NCBI GenBank assembly: GCA_042091275.1
Contig: JBELHR010000001.1
Coordinates: 1-64,000, forward strand
Direction: 5' to 3'
Length of the DNA: 64,000 bases
Source: JBELHR01 sp042091275
GTDB lineage: Bacteria > Bacteroidota > Bacteroidia > Flavobacteriales > Flavobacteriaceae
Part shown: positions 8,667 to 17,168 of the stretch, piece after piece
How the letters are laid out: each line of letters opens with the position of its first letter
How positions within the stretch are numbered: the stretch's first letter is position 1
The notes under the pieces: model-generated
The model's database searches: none
The model's input: only the letters and a program-made list of their open reading frames with translations
What the model was told of the DNA's origin: nothing
Made by a program: the position numbers and the translations under genes

Positions 8667-9812
8667 TCATGCCAATTTCTTTTGTGCTCTATACCAACGC
8701 TCCGGTATTTGTTGATCACAAGCTTCTAGATAATCCTCATAGCTACATGGAACAAGAGAGTGTCTACTGTGCTTACTAACAGAATTGATCTCTACTTCCA
8801 TCCACCATCTTTCTGTCTTGTCGCTTTTGTAAAAATTGATACCATCCTCTTGGTGAGGTACAATATATTTAAAATAATTTGTCTTTGCTCCAAAAGGAAA
8901 ATCATTGGCTCTAAAATTAACCCCTTCCGCAAAATACCATATCATTTGAGCAACTAATTTGGCGCTTTGACCTCTCGTATCTAGGCTTGGATCAAAACCA
9001 AATATTCCAAATAAGCTCAACTTGTCACTAATTCCAGCATATCTAGAAATAGCACAAACCTCATCTCCATAAAATCCGTTTGGTCCAGCATTTTTAACAG
9101 CAGGAGATTCTGAGCATCTAATGGACTCCAAATCGATACTGACTAGATCCGCATCTCTGCAAATCGGTTCAATAGACTTTAAGTTTTTAGCCTCTCCCAA
9201 TCTAATGGCATCAAAACCTAAACCTTCAATAAGATCAACCTCTGCCTGAGGGACCAAATAGGTTTGGTAACCAATATTTGAGAAATTAAAAAGATTGTTG
9301 GGTTCATCCATAATAATGCTACTCAAAAACGACTCGTCTTTGATTTCATCTGAAAAAGTCCCAAAGTTAAATTTAGAGTCAACAGAACACAAATTAACGG
9401 TCTGCTCTAGGTTATCATAAGCTCTGTAGCAAGAATAGGTCAAACTGTGTTTGGCACCCAAAACAACTGGAATAACTTTTTTCATTAAAAGCTCCTCGCA
9501 AATTTGACTTAAGGCATATTGGGTATCTCTGTCGGTTTCTCCCTCAAATAGATGTCCGAGGTCCAATAAATTGTTGGTCCAATTCCCTTTGTACAATTGG
9601 TAAAACTCTCGTCGTATAGAATAAAAAGAATTCTCTTGACTTTCGGCAGAACCACCTACAGATAGAATTGCTATATCCTTTTCCTGAAACTCCGGAAGAT
9701 CCTCTGTATTGTAACCGTAAACCTCCATGGAAAAGCCAATAGAATTTGGATCCAAGGTATCGAGCCCAGGAAGCAAGTCTTTTCGTAAAGGTTGTAAATA
9801 TTCTAGAGACAT
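8667..9812 (-). CDS. Arginase/formimidoylglutamase-fold protein with degenerate metal site
   Basis: 381-residue protein of the ureohydrolase (arginase, agmatinase, formimidoylglutamase) superfamily. Active members bind two Mn ions through GGxHS, DAHxD and SxDxD motifs. Here the first motif is GAKHS with its histidine (H122) kept. The second reads D145-S-K147-F-N149, so the histidine and second aspartate are replaced. The third reads SIDLES, D227 kept and the next ligand E229. At least two of six ligands are therefore lost and a dinuclear site is unlikely. Automatic annotation would call it formimidoylglutamase, but there are no other histidine-degradation genes here. It sits between topA and gldK, 19 bases before gldK, suggesting co-transcription with the gliding genes. 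Function unknown. Confidence 0.8.
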   Translation of the reverse strand: MSLEYLQPLRKDLLPGLDTLDPNSIGFSMEVYGYNTEDLPEFQEKDIAILSVGGSAESQENSFYSIRREFYQLYKGNWTNNLLDLGHLFEGETDRDTQYALSQICEELLMKKVIPVVLGAKHSLTYSCYRAYDNLEQTVNLCSVDSKFNFGTFSDEIKDESFLSSIIMDEPNNLFNFSNIGYQTYLVPQAEVDLIEGLGFDAIRLGEAKNLKSIEPICRDADLVSIDLESIRCSESPAVKNAGPNGFYGDEVCAISRYAGISDKLSLFGIFGFDPSLDTRGQSAKLVAQMIWYFAEGVNFRANDFPFGAKTNYFKYIVPHQEDGINFYKSDKTERWWMEVEINSVSKHSRHSLVPCSYEDYLEACDQQIPERWYRAQKKLA

Positions 9813-9874
9813 GGATAAGGGGTAACTATCGTTGTTTGTCTCAAATTTACACTAAAATTTGACTTATCGGAATT

Positions 9875-12361
9875 TTACTTCTTTTTTTTCGTCGTCTTAC
9901 GAGTAACTTTACGCTTTTTAGGGGCATTTTTCTCAATAATGGCTAGTACCTCATCAAAAGTTAAAGCTGCTGCATCCACTGTTTTGGGGAGTTCGATTTT
10001 GGTTTTGCCCTTGATAATATTAGAACGTCCCCAACGCGCCTTTTCAACACGAATACCTTCCTCTTCCCAGTTGTGGATAACCTTTTCTCTTTCCTTTCTC
10101 TTTTTATCTTCAATCAATTCTTCGATATCAGAGGTAGAAAGATTATCAAAATCGTACTTTTTATTGACGTTGATAAATATGGAATTCCATTTTAAATAAG
10201 GCCCAAATCGACCGACTCCTTTTTGAACCGGAAGCTCTTCATAAAATGCTATTGGAGCGTCTGCTCTTTGTTTCTCCTGTATAAGCTCTATTGCTCTTGC
10301 AGAGTCTACGTCCATAGGATTCTCGTCTCTTGGCAAGGATACATAGGTTTTACCAAAACGAATATAGGGTCCAAATCTTCCGTTAGAAACAATAACCTCT
10401 TCTCCTTCGTATTCTCCTAATTTTTTCGGTAACAAAAACAGATCCAAGGCTTCTTCCAAAGTAATTGTACTCAGCATTTGGTCTTTTTGAAGACTGGCAA
10501 ATTGTTTTTCTTCCTCGTCTCGACCACCGATCTGAGCTATTGGACCAAATTTACCAAGCCTAACCAATACGGGTTTTCCAGATTTGGGATCCACTCCCAA
10601 GATGCGTTCCCCGCTTTCTCTTTCAGCCTGCTCACTAACGGTAGTAACGGACTCGTGAAAAGTTTTATAAAAATTAGCAGTTACTTTTTTCCAATCCTCA
10701 TTTCCTTCTGCAATATTATCCATAACCTCCTCTGCTTGAGAGGTAAAGCTATAATCCATTATGTTCGGGAAATTATCCAAAAGGAAATCATTTACAATCA
10801 TTCCTATATCCGTAGGAGTGAGTTTTCCTTTGTCGGAACCATATCGCTCTGAAAGGGTTTCTGACTTTACCTGTCCCGATTCTATCGTAAGCTTTTCATA
10901 ATCTCTCAGCTTACCTTCGAGAGTACCTTTTTGAACGTAGGTTCGTTTTTGGATTGTAGAAATGGTAGGTGCGTATGTAGAGGGTCTACCAATTCCCAAC
11001 TCCTCTAATTTTTTTACTAACGAAGCCTCTGTAAATCGGTATGGTGCTTGAGAAAATCGCTCTGTAGCCTCCATTGATTTTAGAGAGACAGGCATACCTT
11101 CTGAAAGCTTTGGCAACATACCATCCTGCTCTTCTTCGGCGTTGTCGACACCTTCTAAATACACCTTTAGAAAACCGTCAAATTTGATCATTTCTCCTCG
11201 AGCGGACAAAAGTTCTGAATTTCCTGAGTTTCCGATACGAGCAACAGTTCGCTCTAATTTTGCATCACTCATTTGGGATGCTATGGTTCTTTTCCAAATC
11301 AATTGATACAATCTCTTTTGATCGAATTCTCCAGAAATTTCTTGTAGATTTAGGTTTGTTGGTCGAATAGCTTCGTGAGCTTCTTGGGCTCCTTTGGATT
11401 TATTTTTAAAGTCTCTTGGATGGCTATAAGTTTCACCAAAAGAAGAACTTATAACCTCTACAGCATTTTTCTTTGCATCATCGGAGAGATTTACACTATC
11501 TGTTCTCATATAGGTAATAAAACCGGCCTCGTATAAACGCTGAGCAACCATCATAGTTTTTCCAACTGGAAAACCCAATTTTCGAGATGCCTCTTGCTGA
11601 AGTGTAGAAGTTGTAAATGGAGCTGAAGGAGATTTTGTAGCAGGTTTTTTCTGCAGTGTTTCCACCTTAAAATCCGCACCAATACAAGTAGTTAAAAACG
11701 ATTCAGCCTCTGCTTTGGAACTAAATTGTTTAGGCAAATTCGCCTTAAACTTCCTGCCCTCCTCGTTTGTGAATTCTGCTGTAACCTTAAATGAGCCTTG
11801 GCTTTTGAAATTTTGAATATCTCTTTCTCGTTCTACTATGAGACGAACCGCAACAGACTGAACTCTTCCTGCAGACAGACCTCCTTTGATCTTTCTCCAC
11901 AAAACAGGAGATAATTCATATCCAACAATACGATCCAAAACACGTCTCGCTTGCTGAGCATCCACCATATTATAGTTTATAGATCTAGGTTTATCTATAG
12001 CGCGAATGATGGCTTTCTTTGTAATTTCATGAAAAACAATCCTTTTGGTTTGCTCTGGATTTAATTCTAGTTGTTGCTGTAAATGCCAAGCAATCGCTTC
12101 TCCCTCTCGATCCTCATCACTTGCTAGCCAAACTACTTCCGATTTATCCGCTAAGCTTTTTAGTTTTTTTACAACAGCTTTTTTGTCTGTAGAAACCAAA
12201 TATTTAGGTTCAAAATCACCATCTACATCCACACCTAACTCCCCAGAGGGTAAGTCAGCTATATGTCCAAAACAAGACTCCACTTGAAAATCTTTTCCTA
12301 AAAACTTCTCAATAGTTTTTGCCTTTGCCGGGGACTCTACAATAACTAGATTCTTTGCCAT
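9875..12361 (-). CDS. topA: DNA topoisomerase I (type IA)
   Basis: 828-residue type IA topoisomerase that relaxes negative supercoils through a 5'-phosphotyrosine intermediate. The N-terminal Toprim domain begins KNLVIVESPAKAKTIEKFLG and carries the acidic metal triad in ASDEDREGE (D82, D84, E86). The catalytic tyrosine is Y284 in GFITYMRTDSVN. The C-terminal third contains repeated GRFGPYIRFG/GRFGPYLKW modules. Only two cysteines are visible in the whole protein, so the zinc-ribbon modules of the E. coli enzyme are absent. The tail is very basic (RKVTRKTTKKKK). The gene precedes the arginase-fold gene and gldK. Confidence 0.97.
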   Translation of the reverse strand: MAKNLVIVESPAKAKTIEKFLGKDFQVESCFGHIADLPSGELGVDVDGDFEPKYLVSTDKKAVVKKLKSLADKSEVVWLASDEDREGEAIAWHLQQQLELNPEQTKRIVFHEITKKAIIRAIDKPRSINYNMVDAQQARRVLDRIVGYELSPVLWRKIKGGLSAGRVQSVAVRLIVERERDIQNFKSQGSFKVTAEFTNEEGRKFKANLPKQFSSKAEAESFLTTCIGADFKVETLQKKPATKSPSAPFTTSTLQQEASRKLGFPVGKTMMVAQRLYEAGFITYMRTDSVNLSDDAKKNAVEVISSSFGETYSHPRDFKNKSKGAQEAHEAIRPTNLNLQEISGEFDQKRLYQLIWKRTIASQMSDAKLERTVARIGNSGNSELLSARGEMIKFDGFLKVYLEGVDNAEEEQDGMLPKLSEGMPVSLKSMEATERFSQAPYRFTEASLVKKLEELGIGRPSTYAPTISTIQKRTYVQKGTLEGKLRDYEKLTIESGQVKSETLSERYGSDKGKLTPTDIGMIVNDFLLDNFPNIMDYSFTSQAEEVMDNIAEGNEDWKKVTANFYKTFHESVTTVSEQAERESGERILGVDPKSGKPVLVRLGKFGPIAQIGGRDEEEKQFASLQKDQMLSTITLEEALDLFLLPKKLGEYEGEEVIVSNGRFGPYIRFGKTYVSLPRDENPMDVDSARAIELIQEKQRADAPIAFYEELPVQKGVGRFGPYLKWNSIFINVNKKYDFDNLSTSDIEELIEDKKRKEREKVIHNWEEEGIRVEKARWGRSNIIKGKTKIELPKTVDAAALTFDEVLAIIEKNAPKKRKVTRKTTKKKK

Positions 12362-12391
12362 ACTTCTATAAATGCGCTTTTCTTTAGGCTA

Positions 12392-12399
12392 CAAAAGTA
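12392..12399 (-). promoter_or_regulatory. Bacteroidota -7 promoter element upstream of topA
   Basis: On the minus strand TACTTTTG fits TAnnTTTG and lies about 30 bases before the topA ATG. A CTTTGC at 12415-12420 could be the -33 element but the spacing is short (about 16), so only the -7 box is claimed. Confidence 0.5.
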
Positions 12400-12476
12400 G
12401 GTAGTTTTTTTTTAGCAAAGCCCCTAGACCCGAAAAAGACCTGTGTTTACAAGGTAAAATTTCATCAGTTTTTTAA

Positions 12477-12489
12477 TGACACAATGTCA
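12477..12489. promoter_or_regulatory. Palindrome TGACA-N3-TGTCA before miaB (candidate operator)
   Basis: Perfect inverted repeat TGACA CAA TGTCA, extended by one more pair (A...T). It ends 19 bases before the -7 box at 12509, so it occupies the -33 region of the miaB promoter. The same palindrome lies upstream of groES. I do not recognise it as CIRCE or another named operator. Confidence 0.5.
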
Positions 12490-12508
12490 TAATAATCCAA
12501 AATGGTCG

Positions 12509-12516
12509 TATATTTG
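12509..12516 (+). promoter_or_regulatory. Bacteroidota -7 promoter element for miaB
   Basis: TATATTTG is a full match to TAnnTTTG, 17 bases before the miaB ATG. The expected -33 TTG is replaced by the right half of the TGACA-N3-TGTCA palindrome. Confidence 0.6.
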
Positions 12517-12533
12517 TCACCCAAATAGGATAT

Positions 12534-14003
12534 ATGCAAGCGGAGAAAATTATAGATAAAAATAAGCAAGGACAGTCTCTTTTGACCGAAGATAAAGCAG
12601 GAAACACAAAAAAACTGTTTATCGAGAGTTATGGCTGTCAGATGAATATGAACGATAGTGAAATTGTCGCTTCGATTTTGTCCGAGCAAGGATATAATAC
12701 TACCCATATCTTGGATGACGCAGATTTAGTTTTGGTCAATACCTGCTCGATCAGAGAAAAAGCAGAACTAACCATTCGCAAGCGTCTTCAAAAATACAAC
12801 AAGGTAAAAAAGGAAAAAAACCCAAACATGAAGGTCGGGGTTCTCGGATGTATGGCTGAAAGGCTAAAGTCTAAATTTCTTGAAGAGGAAAAAATAGTGG
12901 ATTTGGTTGTTGGACCAGATGCCTATCGAGATATTCCAAATCTTTTGGAGGAAGTTAACGCAGGTAGAGATGCTATGAATGTTATCTTGTCCAAAGAAGA
13001 AACCTATGCGGATGTTTCCCCGGTTAGACTAAATTCAAATGGTGTAAGTGCCTTTGTCTCCATAACGAGAGGTTGCGACAACATGTGTACCTTCTGTGTG
13101 GTGCCTTTTACTAGAGGAAGAGAGCGCTCTAGAGATCCAGAGAGCATACTCAAGGAAATCGGAGAAATGGTAGATAAAAACTATAAAGAGATAACCCTTT
13201 TGGGGCAAAACGTAGACTCTTACCTTTGGTATGGTGGTGGTTTGAAGAAAGATTTTTCAAAAGCATCTGAAATTGCTCAAGCTACGGCTGTAGATTTTGC
13301 CATGCTATTGGATCAAGTCGCTATTCGCTATCCCAAAACCCGTGTGCGTTTCTTTACCTCAAATCCACAGGATATTTCCTTAGAGGTTTTAAAGACCATG
13401 GCCAAGCACAGAAATATTTGCAAGAGTTTACATTTACCTGTTCAAAGTGGATCCGATGCTATTTTAGAAAAAATGAATCGCCAACACACTAGGGAGCAAT
13501 ATTTTAGATTAATCGATAAGATTCGTGAGATTGTCCCAGAAATGGCAATCACCCAAGACATGATTATTGGCTTTTGTGGCGAAACCGATCAAGATCATCA
13601 AGACACCATGGACCTGATGCGTTATGTCAAATACGACTATGGTTTTATGTTTACCTATTCCGAAAGACCTGGAACCTTAGCTGCTAAGAAATTTGAAGAT
13701 GATGTGCCGGAAGAGGTCAAAAAGAAAAGACTTCAAGAGGTAATCACCTTACAGAGACAACACAGTTTTGAAAGACTCCAAGAGCACAGTAACAAAGAGG
13801 AAGAAATTCTGATTGAAGGAACTTCAAAAAAATCCTCCGAATTTTGGATGGGAAGAAACACACAAAACATTGTAGTTGTTTTCCCTAAGGCAAATGACCG
13901 TGGCGAGGAATATAAAATCGGGGACTTTGTAATGGTTCAAAACGAAGAATGTACCTCAGCAACTCTTATCGGCTACTCCACTGGTTACTCATCAAACAAC
14001 TAA
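12534..14003 (+). CDS. miaB: tRNA-2-methylthio-N6-dimethylallyladenosine synthase MiaB
   Basis: 489-residue radical-SAM methylthiotransferase that adds the 2-methylthio group to i6A37 of tRNAs reading UNN codons. The N-terminal UPF0004 domain has its three cluster cysteines at C35 (ESYGCQMN), C71 (VNTCS) and C106 (VLGCMAERL). The radical-SAM cluster is C181-x3-C185-x2-C188 (RGCDNMCTFC). A C-terminal TRAM domain follows. About 27 residues precede the first conserved strand, a longer and polar leader than in E. coli. It is the first gene of a plus-strand run continuing through the sigma-54 activator, lptE, a TPR-like gene and secG. Confidence 0.97.
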   Translation: MQAEKIIDKNKQGQSLLTEDKAGNTKKLFIESYGCQMNMNDSEIVASILSEQGYNTTHILDDADLVLVNTCSIREKAELTIRKRLQKYNKVKKEKNPNMKVGVLGCMAERLKSKFLEEEKIVDLVVGPDAYRDIPNLLEEVNAGRDAMNVILSKEETYADVSPVRLNSNGVSAFVSITRGCDNMCTFCVVPFTRGRERSRDPESILKEIGEMVDKNYKEITLLGQNVDSYLWYGGGLKKDFSKASEIAQATAVDFAMLLDQVAIRYPKTRVRFFTSNPQDISLEVLKTMAKHRNICKSLHLPVQSGSDAILEKMNRQHTREQYFRLIDKIREIVPEMAITQDMIIGFCGETDQDHQDTMDLMRYVKYDYGFMFTYSERPGTLAAKKFEDDVPEEVKKKRLQEVITLQRQHSFERLQEHSNKEEEILIEGTSKKSSEFWMGRNTQNIVVVFPKANDRGEEYKIGDFVMVQNEECTSATLIGYSTGYSSNN

Positions 14004-14005
14004 CT

Positions 14006-15259
14006 ATGCAACCACAAGTTCAATCTATTAAACAACGTTTTGAGATAATTGGAAATGACCCGCTCTTGAACAGGGCAATTTCCAAAGCAGAACGCGTTGC
14101 CCCTACCGACATATCCGTTCTTGTAACTGGAGAAAGTGGTGTAGGTAAAGAGAGTATTCCAAAAATCATCCATCAATACTCTCATAGAAAGCACAATAAA
14201 TATATAGCAGTAAATTGCGGTGCAATTCCAGAGGGTACTATTGATTCTGAACTTTTTGGTCATGAAAAAGGTTCATTTACCGGTGCGACAACAGCTAGAA
14301 AAGGATATTTTGAAGTTGCCGATGGAGGAACTATTTTCCTGGATGAAGTGGGAGAGCTTCCCTTGACTACTCAAGTTAGACTTTTAAGAGTTTTAGAAAA
14401 TGGAGAATTCATAAAAGTAGGATCTTCTCAAGCTCAAAAAACAAATGTTCGAATAGTTGCTGCTACCAACGTAAATATGGAAGAGGCAATCGCTAAAAAT
14501 AAATTTAGAGAGGATCTCTACTACCGTCTTTCAACTATAGAAATTCAACTCCCTCCCTTAAGAACCAGAAAAGAAGATATCAACCTGCTCTTTAGAAAGT
14601 TCGCTGTGGATTTTGCTAAAAAATACAGCATGCCGACTATAAGATTGGATGAGGATGCTCAAGCACTACTGGCCTCCTATTCCTTTCCAGGGAACATAAG
14701 ACAGTTGCGAAATATTGCAGAACAAATTTCCGTTGTAGAGGAAGAACGCAATATTAATGCCGCTAAATTAAATGAATATCTTCCCCGAAATGGCGCCAGT
14801 CGCTTACCCGCTTTGGTAGACAAAGAAAAAGATTCAAGTGACTTTTCTACCGAAAGGGATATCATGTACAAAATCCTTTTTGATATGAGGAGCGATATAA
14901 ACGATTTAAAAAAGTTGACTTTAGATCTTCTAAATACCAATCCGAGTGCAGAATTGACTCAAGACGACCAAAAATTGATTCAAAAAATATACAACTCAGA
15001 ATCTTTTGACGAGAATACTGTGGAAAAAACAACACCAATAGTTCAAGTTCCACAAAGTATTATAAGTACCCCAAAGGAATCCTATCACTATATAGAAGAT
15101 ATAGAAGAGGAAACCGAACCCGTATCTCTGCAAGAAAAAGAGGTTGAAATGATTCAGACCTCCTTGGAAAAGCACAAAGGAAAGCGAAAACTTGCTGCGG
15201 AAGAATTAGGGATTTCCGAAAGAACGCTCTACCGAAAAATTAAGCAGTATAATCTTTGA
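14006..15259 (+). CDS. Sigma-54 interaction domain (AAA+) transcriptional activator without sensor domain
   Basis: About 417 residues from the ATG at 14006, two bases after the miaB stop (the frame is open further upstream but overlaps miaB). The AAA+ domain starts almost at once: Walker A GESGVGKES, the sigma-54 loop GSFTGA, Walker B GGTIFLDEVGEL and a sensor region VRIVAATN. The C-terminus is a Fis-type helix-turn-helix (KLAAEELGISERTLYRKIKQ). No receiver, GAF or PAS domain precedes the AAA+ domain, so activity must be controlled by expression or a partner. A roughly 110-residue acidic, poorly conserved linker separates the AAA+ and HTH parts. It is placed among tRNA modification, LPS transport and Sec genes. 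Its target promoters are not evident here. Confidence 0.93.
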   Translation: MQPQVQSIKQRFEIIGNDPLLNRAISKAERVAPTDISVLVTGESGVGKESIPKIIHQYSHRKHNKYIAVNCGAIPEGTIDSELFGHEKGSFTGATTARKGYFEVADGGTIFLDEVGELPLTTQVRLLRVLENGEFIKVGSSQAQKTNVRIVAATNVNMEEAIAKNKFREDLYYRLSTIEIQLPPLRTRKEDINLLFRKFAVDFAKKYSMPTIRLDEDAQALLASYSFPGNIRQLRNIAEQISVVEEERNINAAKLNEYLPRNGASRLPALVDKEKDSSDFSTERDIMYKILFDMRSDINDLKKLTLDLLNTNPSAELTQDDQKLIQKIYNSESFDENTVEKTTPIVQVPQSIISTPKESYHYIEDIEEETEPVSLQEKEVEMIQTSLEKHKGKRKLAAEELGISERTLYRKIKQYNL

Positions 15260-15290
15260 AATTAAGAGACTTAAGCACTAATATTGAACT

Positions 15291-15788
15291 ATGATTAAAA
15301 AAGTCTTATACCTATTACTATTCGTTAGCCTTGGCTCTTGTGGAATATATTCCTTTACAGGAGGAAATACAGGGGATGCCAAAACCATTCAAATTGACTT
15401 TTTCCCAAATACGGCGGCTCTTGTAGAACCTGGTCTAAGTCAGGATTTCACCATCGCACTTCAAGATTTATTTGTGAGACAAACAAATTTAAACTTAGTC
15501 CCTTCTGGAGGAGATTTGCAGTTTGAAGGAGAAATTGTAACCTATAGAATAACTCCGATGTCAGCAACTGCAGATCAAAGAGCAGCTCAAAACAGATTGA
15601 CAATAGGAGTTAACGTGAGGTATTACAACAATTTAGTGGAAGAGGATAATTTTGAACAACGCTTCTCTTTTTACTATGACTATCCAGGAAGTGAACAGCT
15701 GATTGGTTCGACTCTAGAGGATGCATGGGTAGAAATTTTTAATCGAATAAATCAAGATATTTTTAACGCTTCTGTAGCTAAATGGTAA
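15291..15788 (+). CDS. lptE: LPS assembly lipoprotein LptE
   Basis: 165-residue lipoprotein: MIKKVLYLLLFVSLGSCGIYSFTGG has a clear lipobox (LGSC). The order of secondary structure and the CGIYSFTGG start match the LptE family (LptE/RlpB-like in Bacteroidota), which plugs the LptD barrel to insert LPS in the outer membrane. VRYYNN and EQRFSFYYDYPGSEQLIG are typical conserved patches. It lies between the sigma-54 activator and a TPR-like gene whose ATG overlaps its stop by 7 bases. Confidence 0.88.
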   Translation: MIKKVLYLLLFVSLGSCGIYSFTGGNTGDAKTIQIDFFPNTAALVEPGLSQDFTIALQDLFVRQTNLNLVPSGGDLQFEGEIVTYRITPMSATADQRAAQNRLTIGVNVRYYNNLVEEDNFEQRFSFYYDYPGSEQLIGSTLEDAWVEIFNRINQDIFNASVAKW

Positions 15789-16438
15789 AATCAGAATTTA
15801 TATCGAAACTAGAGAGAATTGATCGTGTAAACGGTCAGGATTTTGACGATATCAAAGATATAACGAGAACCTATCCTTATTTCCAAGCGGCAAAAGCCCT
15901 TTACTTAAAATCACTAAAAGCTGTCTCTAGTATTGATTACAATCAAGAATTAAAATATACAGCTGCTCAAACTATTGACCGAACCGTCCTTTTTGACTTG
16001 ATAACTTCAGAGAGTTTTACAGTCTCCGAAAACACAAACTCCGATAATAAATTAGGAGAAGACCCTATACCCTTCAAGGCTGGAGACGAGTATTCTTTTT
16101 CGGAATGGTTGAAACTAGGAAGTTCTTCTTCAAAGAAAGAGGTATATACGGAACAAGAATCCAACTCCAGCAGTTCTCTAATCGACAAATTCCTCAAGGG
16201 CAACCCTAAAATGCCTAAGGTAGAAAAGTCATCTCCGAGTCCTTCTATCACTCCCCTTAATGAGAGCAATATAGACGGGTTGATGACAGAAACCCTTGCC
16301 AAAGTATATTTGGCTCAAAAAAAATACGAAAATGCTCTGGTCGCCTATAGAATTTTAAGTTTGAAAAATCCAGAAAAAAGTAGTTTCTTTGCAGACCAGA
16401 TTACAAAAATACAACAATTACAAAAAAATAAATCATGA
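15782..16438 (+). CDS. Hypothetical protein with a C-terminal TPR-like repeat
   Basis: 218-residue soluble protein without a signal peptide. The N-terminus (FISKLERIDRVNGQDFDDIKDITRTYPYFQAAKALYLKSL) is helical. The middle is serine-rich and acidic and probably disordered. The C-terminus holds one TPR-like helix pair (TETLAKVYLAQKKYENALVAYRILSLKNPEKSSFF, read here in short as AKVYLAQKKYENALVAYRIL). Its start overlaps the lptE stop and its end overlaps the secG start (ATGA), so it is translated as part of the operon. A link to LPS or protein export is suggested only by position. Confidence 0.8.
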   Translation: MVKSEFISKLERIDRVNGQDFDDIKDITRTYPYFQAAKALYLKSLKAVSSIDYNQELKYTAAQTIDRTVLFDLITSESFTVSENTNSDNKLGEDPIPFKAGDEYSFSEWLKLGSSSSKKEVYTEQESNSSSSLIDKFLKGNPKMPKVEKSSPSPSITPLNESNIDGLMTETLAKVYLAQKKYENALVAYRILSLKNPEKSSFFADQITKIQQLQKNKS

Positions 16439-16731
16439 CATCATATCAATTATTCTTGGCTTTAATACTTATTGTGGCTGTGCTACTTATCTTAGTTATT
16501 ATGGTACAAAACCCAAAAGGTGGAGGACTTTCTTCTACTTTTGGAGGAGGACAAAACATCGGTGGAGTTCAAAACACCAATAACTTTTTAGACAAGAGTA
16601 CATGGACTCTTGCTATTGTGATGTTTGCACTTATATTATTAGCTAATTTTGCTATTCCAAGAAGCGGGAGTACAGATTCTCAATTGAATCTAGACAATGT
16701 TGAAACAACGATGCCTGCAGAACAAGAATAA
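16435..16731 (+). CDS. secG: Preprotein translocase subunit SecG
   Basis: 98-residue protein with two transmembrane helices (about 4-25 and 56-76) joined by the SecG loop NPKGGGLSSTFGGGQN. SecG is the small accessory subunit of the SecYEG channel. The ATG overlaps the stop of the preceding gene by 4 bases (ATGA). The C-terminal 20 residues are polar and variable. A terminator follows within 25 bases, closing the miaB-secG transcript. Confidence 0.95.
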   Translation: MTSYQLFLALILIVAVLLILVIMVQNPKGGGLSSTFGGGQNIGGVQNTNNFLDKSTWTLAIVMFALILLANFAIPRSGSTDSQLNLDNVETTMPAEQE

Positions 16732-16755
16732 TGTAATTTCTTACTTATAAATTAG

Positions 16756-16784
16756 ACCGACAGCTCAAACTGTCGGTTTTTTTT
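16756..16784 (+). terminator. Rho-independent terminator after secG
   Basis: Perfect 8-bp stem ACCGACAG (16756-16763) / CTGTCGGT (16770-16777) with a 6-base loop, followed by an eight-T run. It separates the miaB-secG operon from groES-groEL. Confidence 0.9.
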
Positions 16785-16794
16785 GTTTAAAAAT

Positions 16795-16807
16795 TGACAT
16801 TTTGTCA
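16795..16807. promoter_or_regulatory. Palindrome TGACA-N3-TGTCA before groES (candidate operator)
   Basis: TGACA TTT TGTCA, the same 13-bp inverted repeat as before miaB, lies between the secG terminator and groES, 72 bases before the groES ATG. It is not the CIRCE element bound by HrcA (TTAGCACTC-N9-GAGTGCTAA), which is absent. No full TAnnTTTG box lies at the expected distance. TAATTTTA at 16824-16831 is the nearest. Confidence 0.55.
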
Positions 16808-16879
16808 TAATTTAGTTGTGGCATAATTTTAGTCCTATAAGAGACATTACTAATAAATATACTTTTAAACTTATAAATC

Positions 16880-17158
16880 ATGACAAAAACAACTTTAAAA
16901 CCCCTAGCTGATAGAGTGCTTATAGAGCCTTCTCCAGCAGAAACAAAAACTGCTTCTGGATTAATTATCCCAGATTCTGCAAAAGAAAAACCTTTACAAG
17001 GTGTTGTTGTTGCTGTTGGTAAAGGAACCAAAGATCACGACATGACTGTTCAAGTCGGAGATACGGTTCTTTACGGTAAATACGCTGGAACAGAACTAAA
17101 GCACGAAGGCAACGAGTTTTTAATTATGAACGAGAGCGACATTTTAGCAATTATATAA
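16880..17158 (+). CDS. groES: Co-chaperonin GroES
   Basis: 92-residue GroES of standard length, the heptameric lid of the GroEL chamber. LKPLADRVLIEPSPAETKTASGLIIPDSAKEKP contains the mobile loop (TASGLIIPD), and GKGTKDHDMTVQVGDTVLYGKYAGTEL the barrel. It is followed after 10 bases by groEL. The 95-base region before it contains a TGACA-N3-TGTCA palindrome that may be the heat-shock control site. Confidence 0.98.
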   Translation: MTKTTLKPLADRVLIEPSPAETKTASGLIIPDSAKEKPLQGVVVAVGKGTKDHDMTVQVGDTVLYGKYAGTELKHEGNEFLIMNESDILAII

Positions 17159-17168
17159 ATAGAAGAAA

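Noticed and set aside
12465..12707. 80-residue minus-strand frame before topA
   Set aside because: It overlaps miaB and its promoter, lacks composition typical of proteins here and shows no family features.
16815..16834. GTGGCATAATTTTAG before groES as a sigma-54 (-24/-12) promoter
   Set aside because: The GG of the -24 element is present but the GC required at -12 is missing, so it is not a credible sigma-54 site despite the nearby activator gene.
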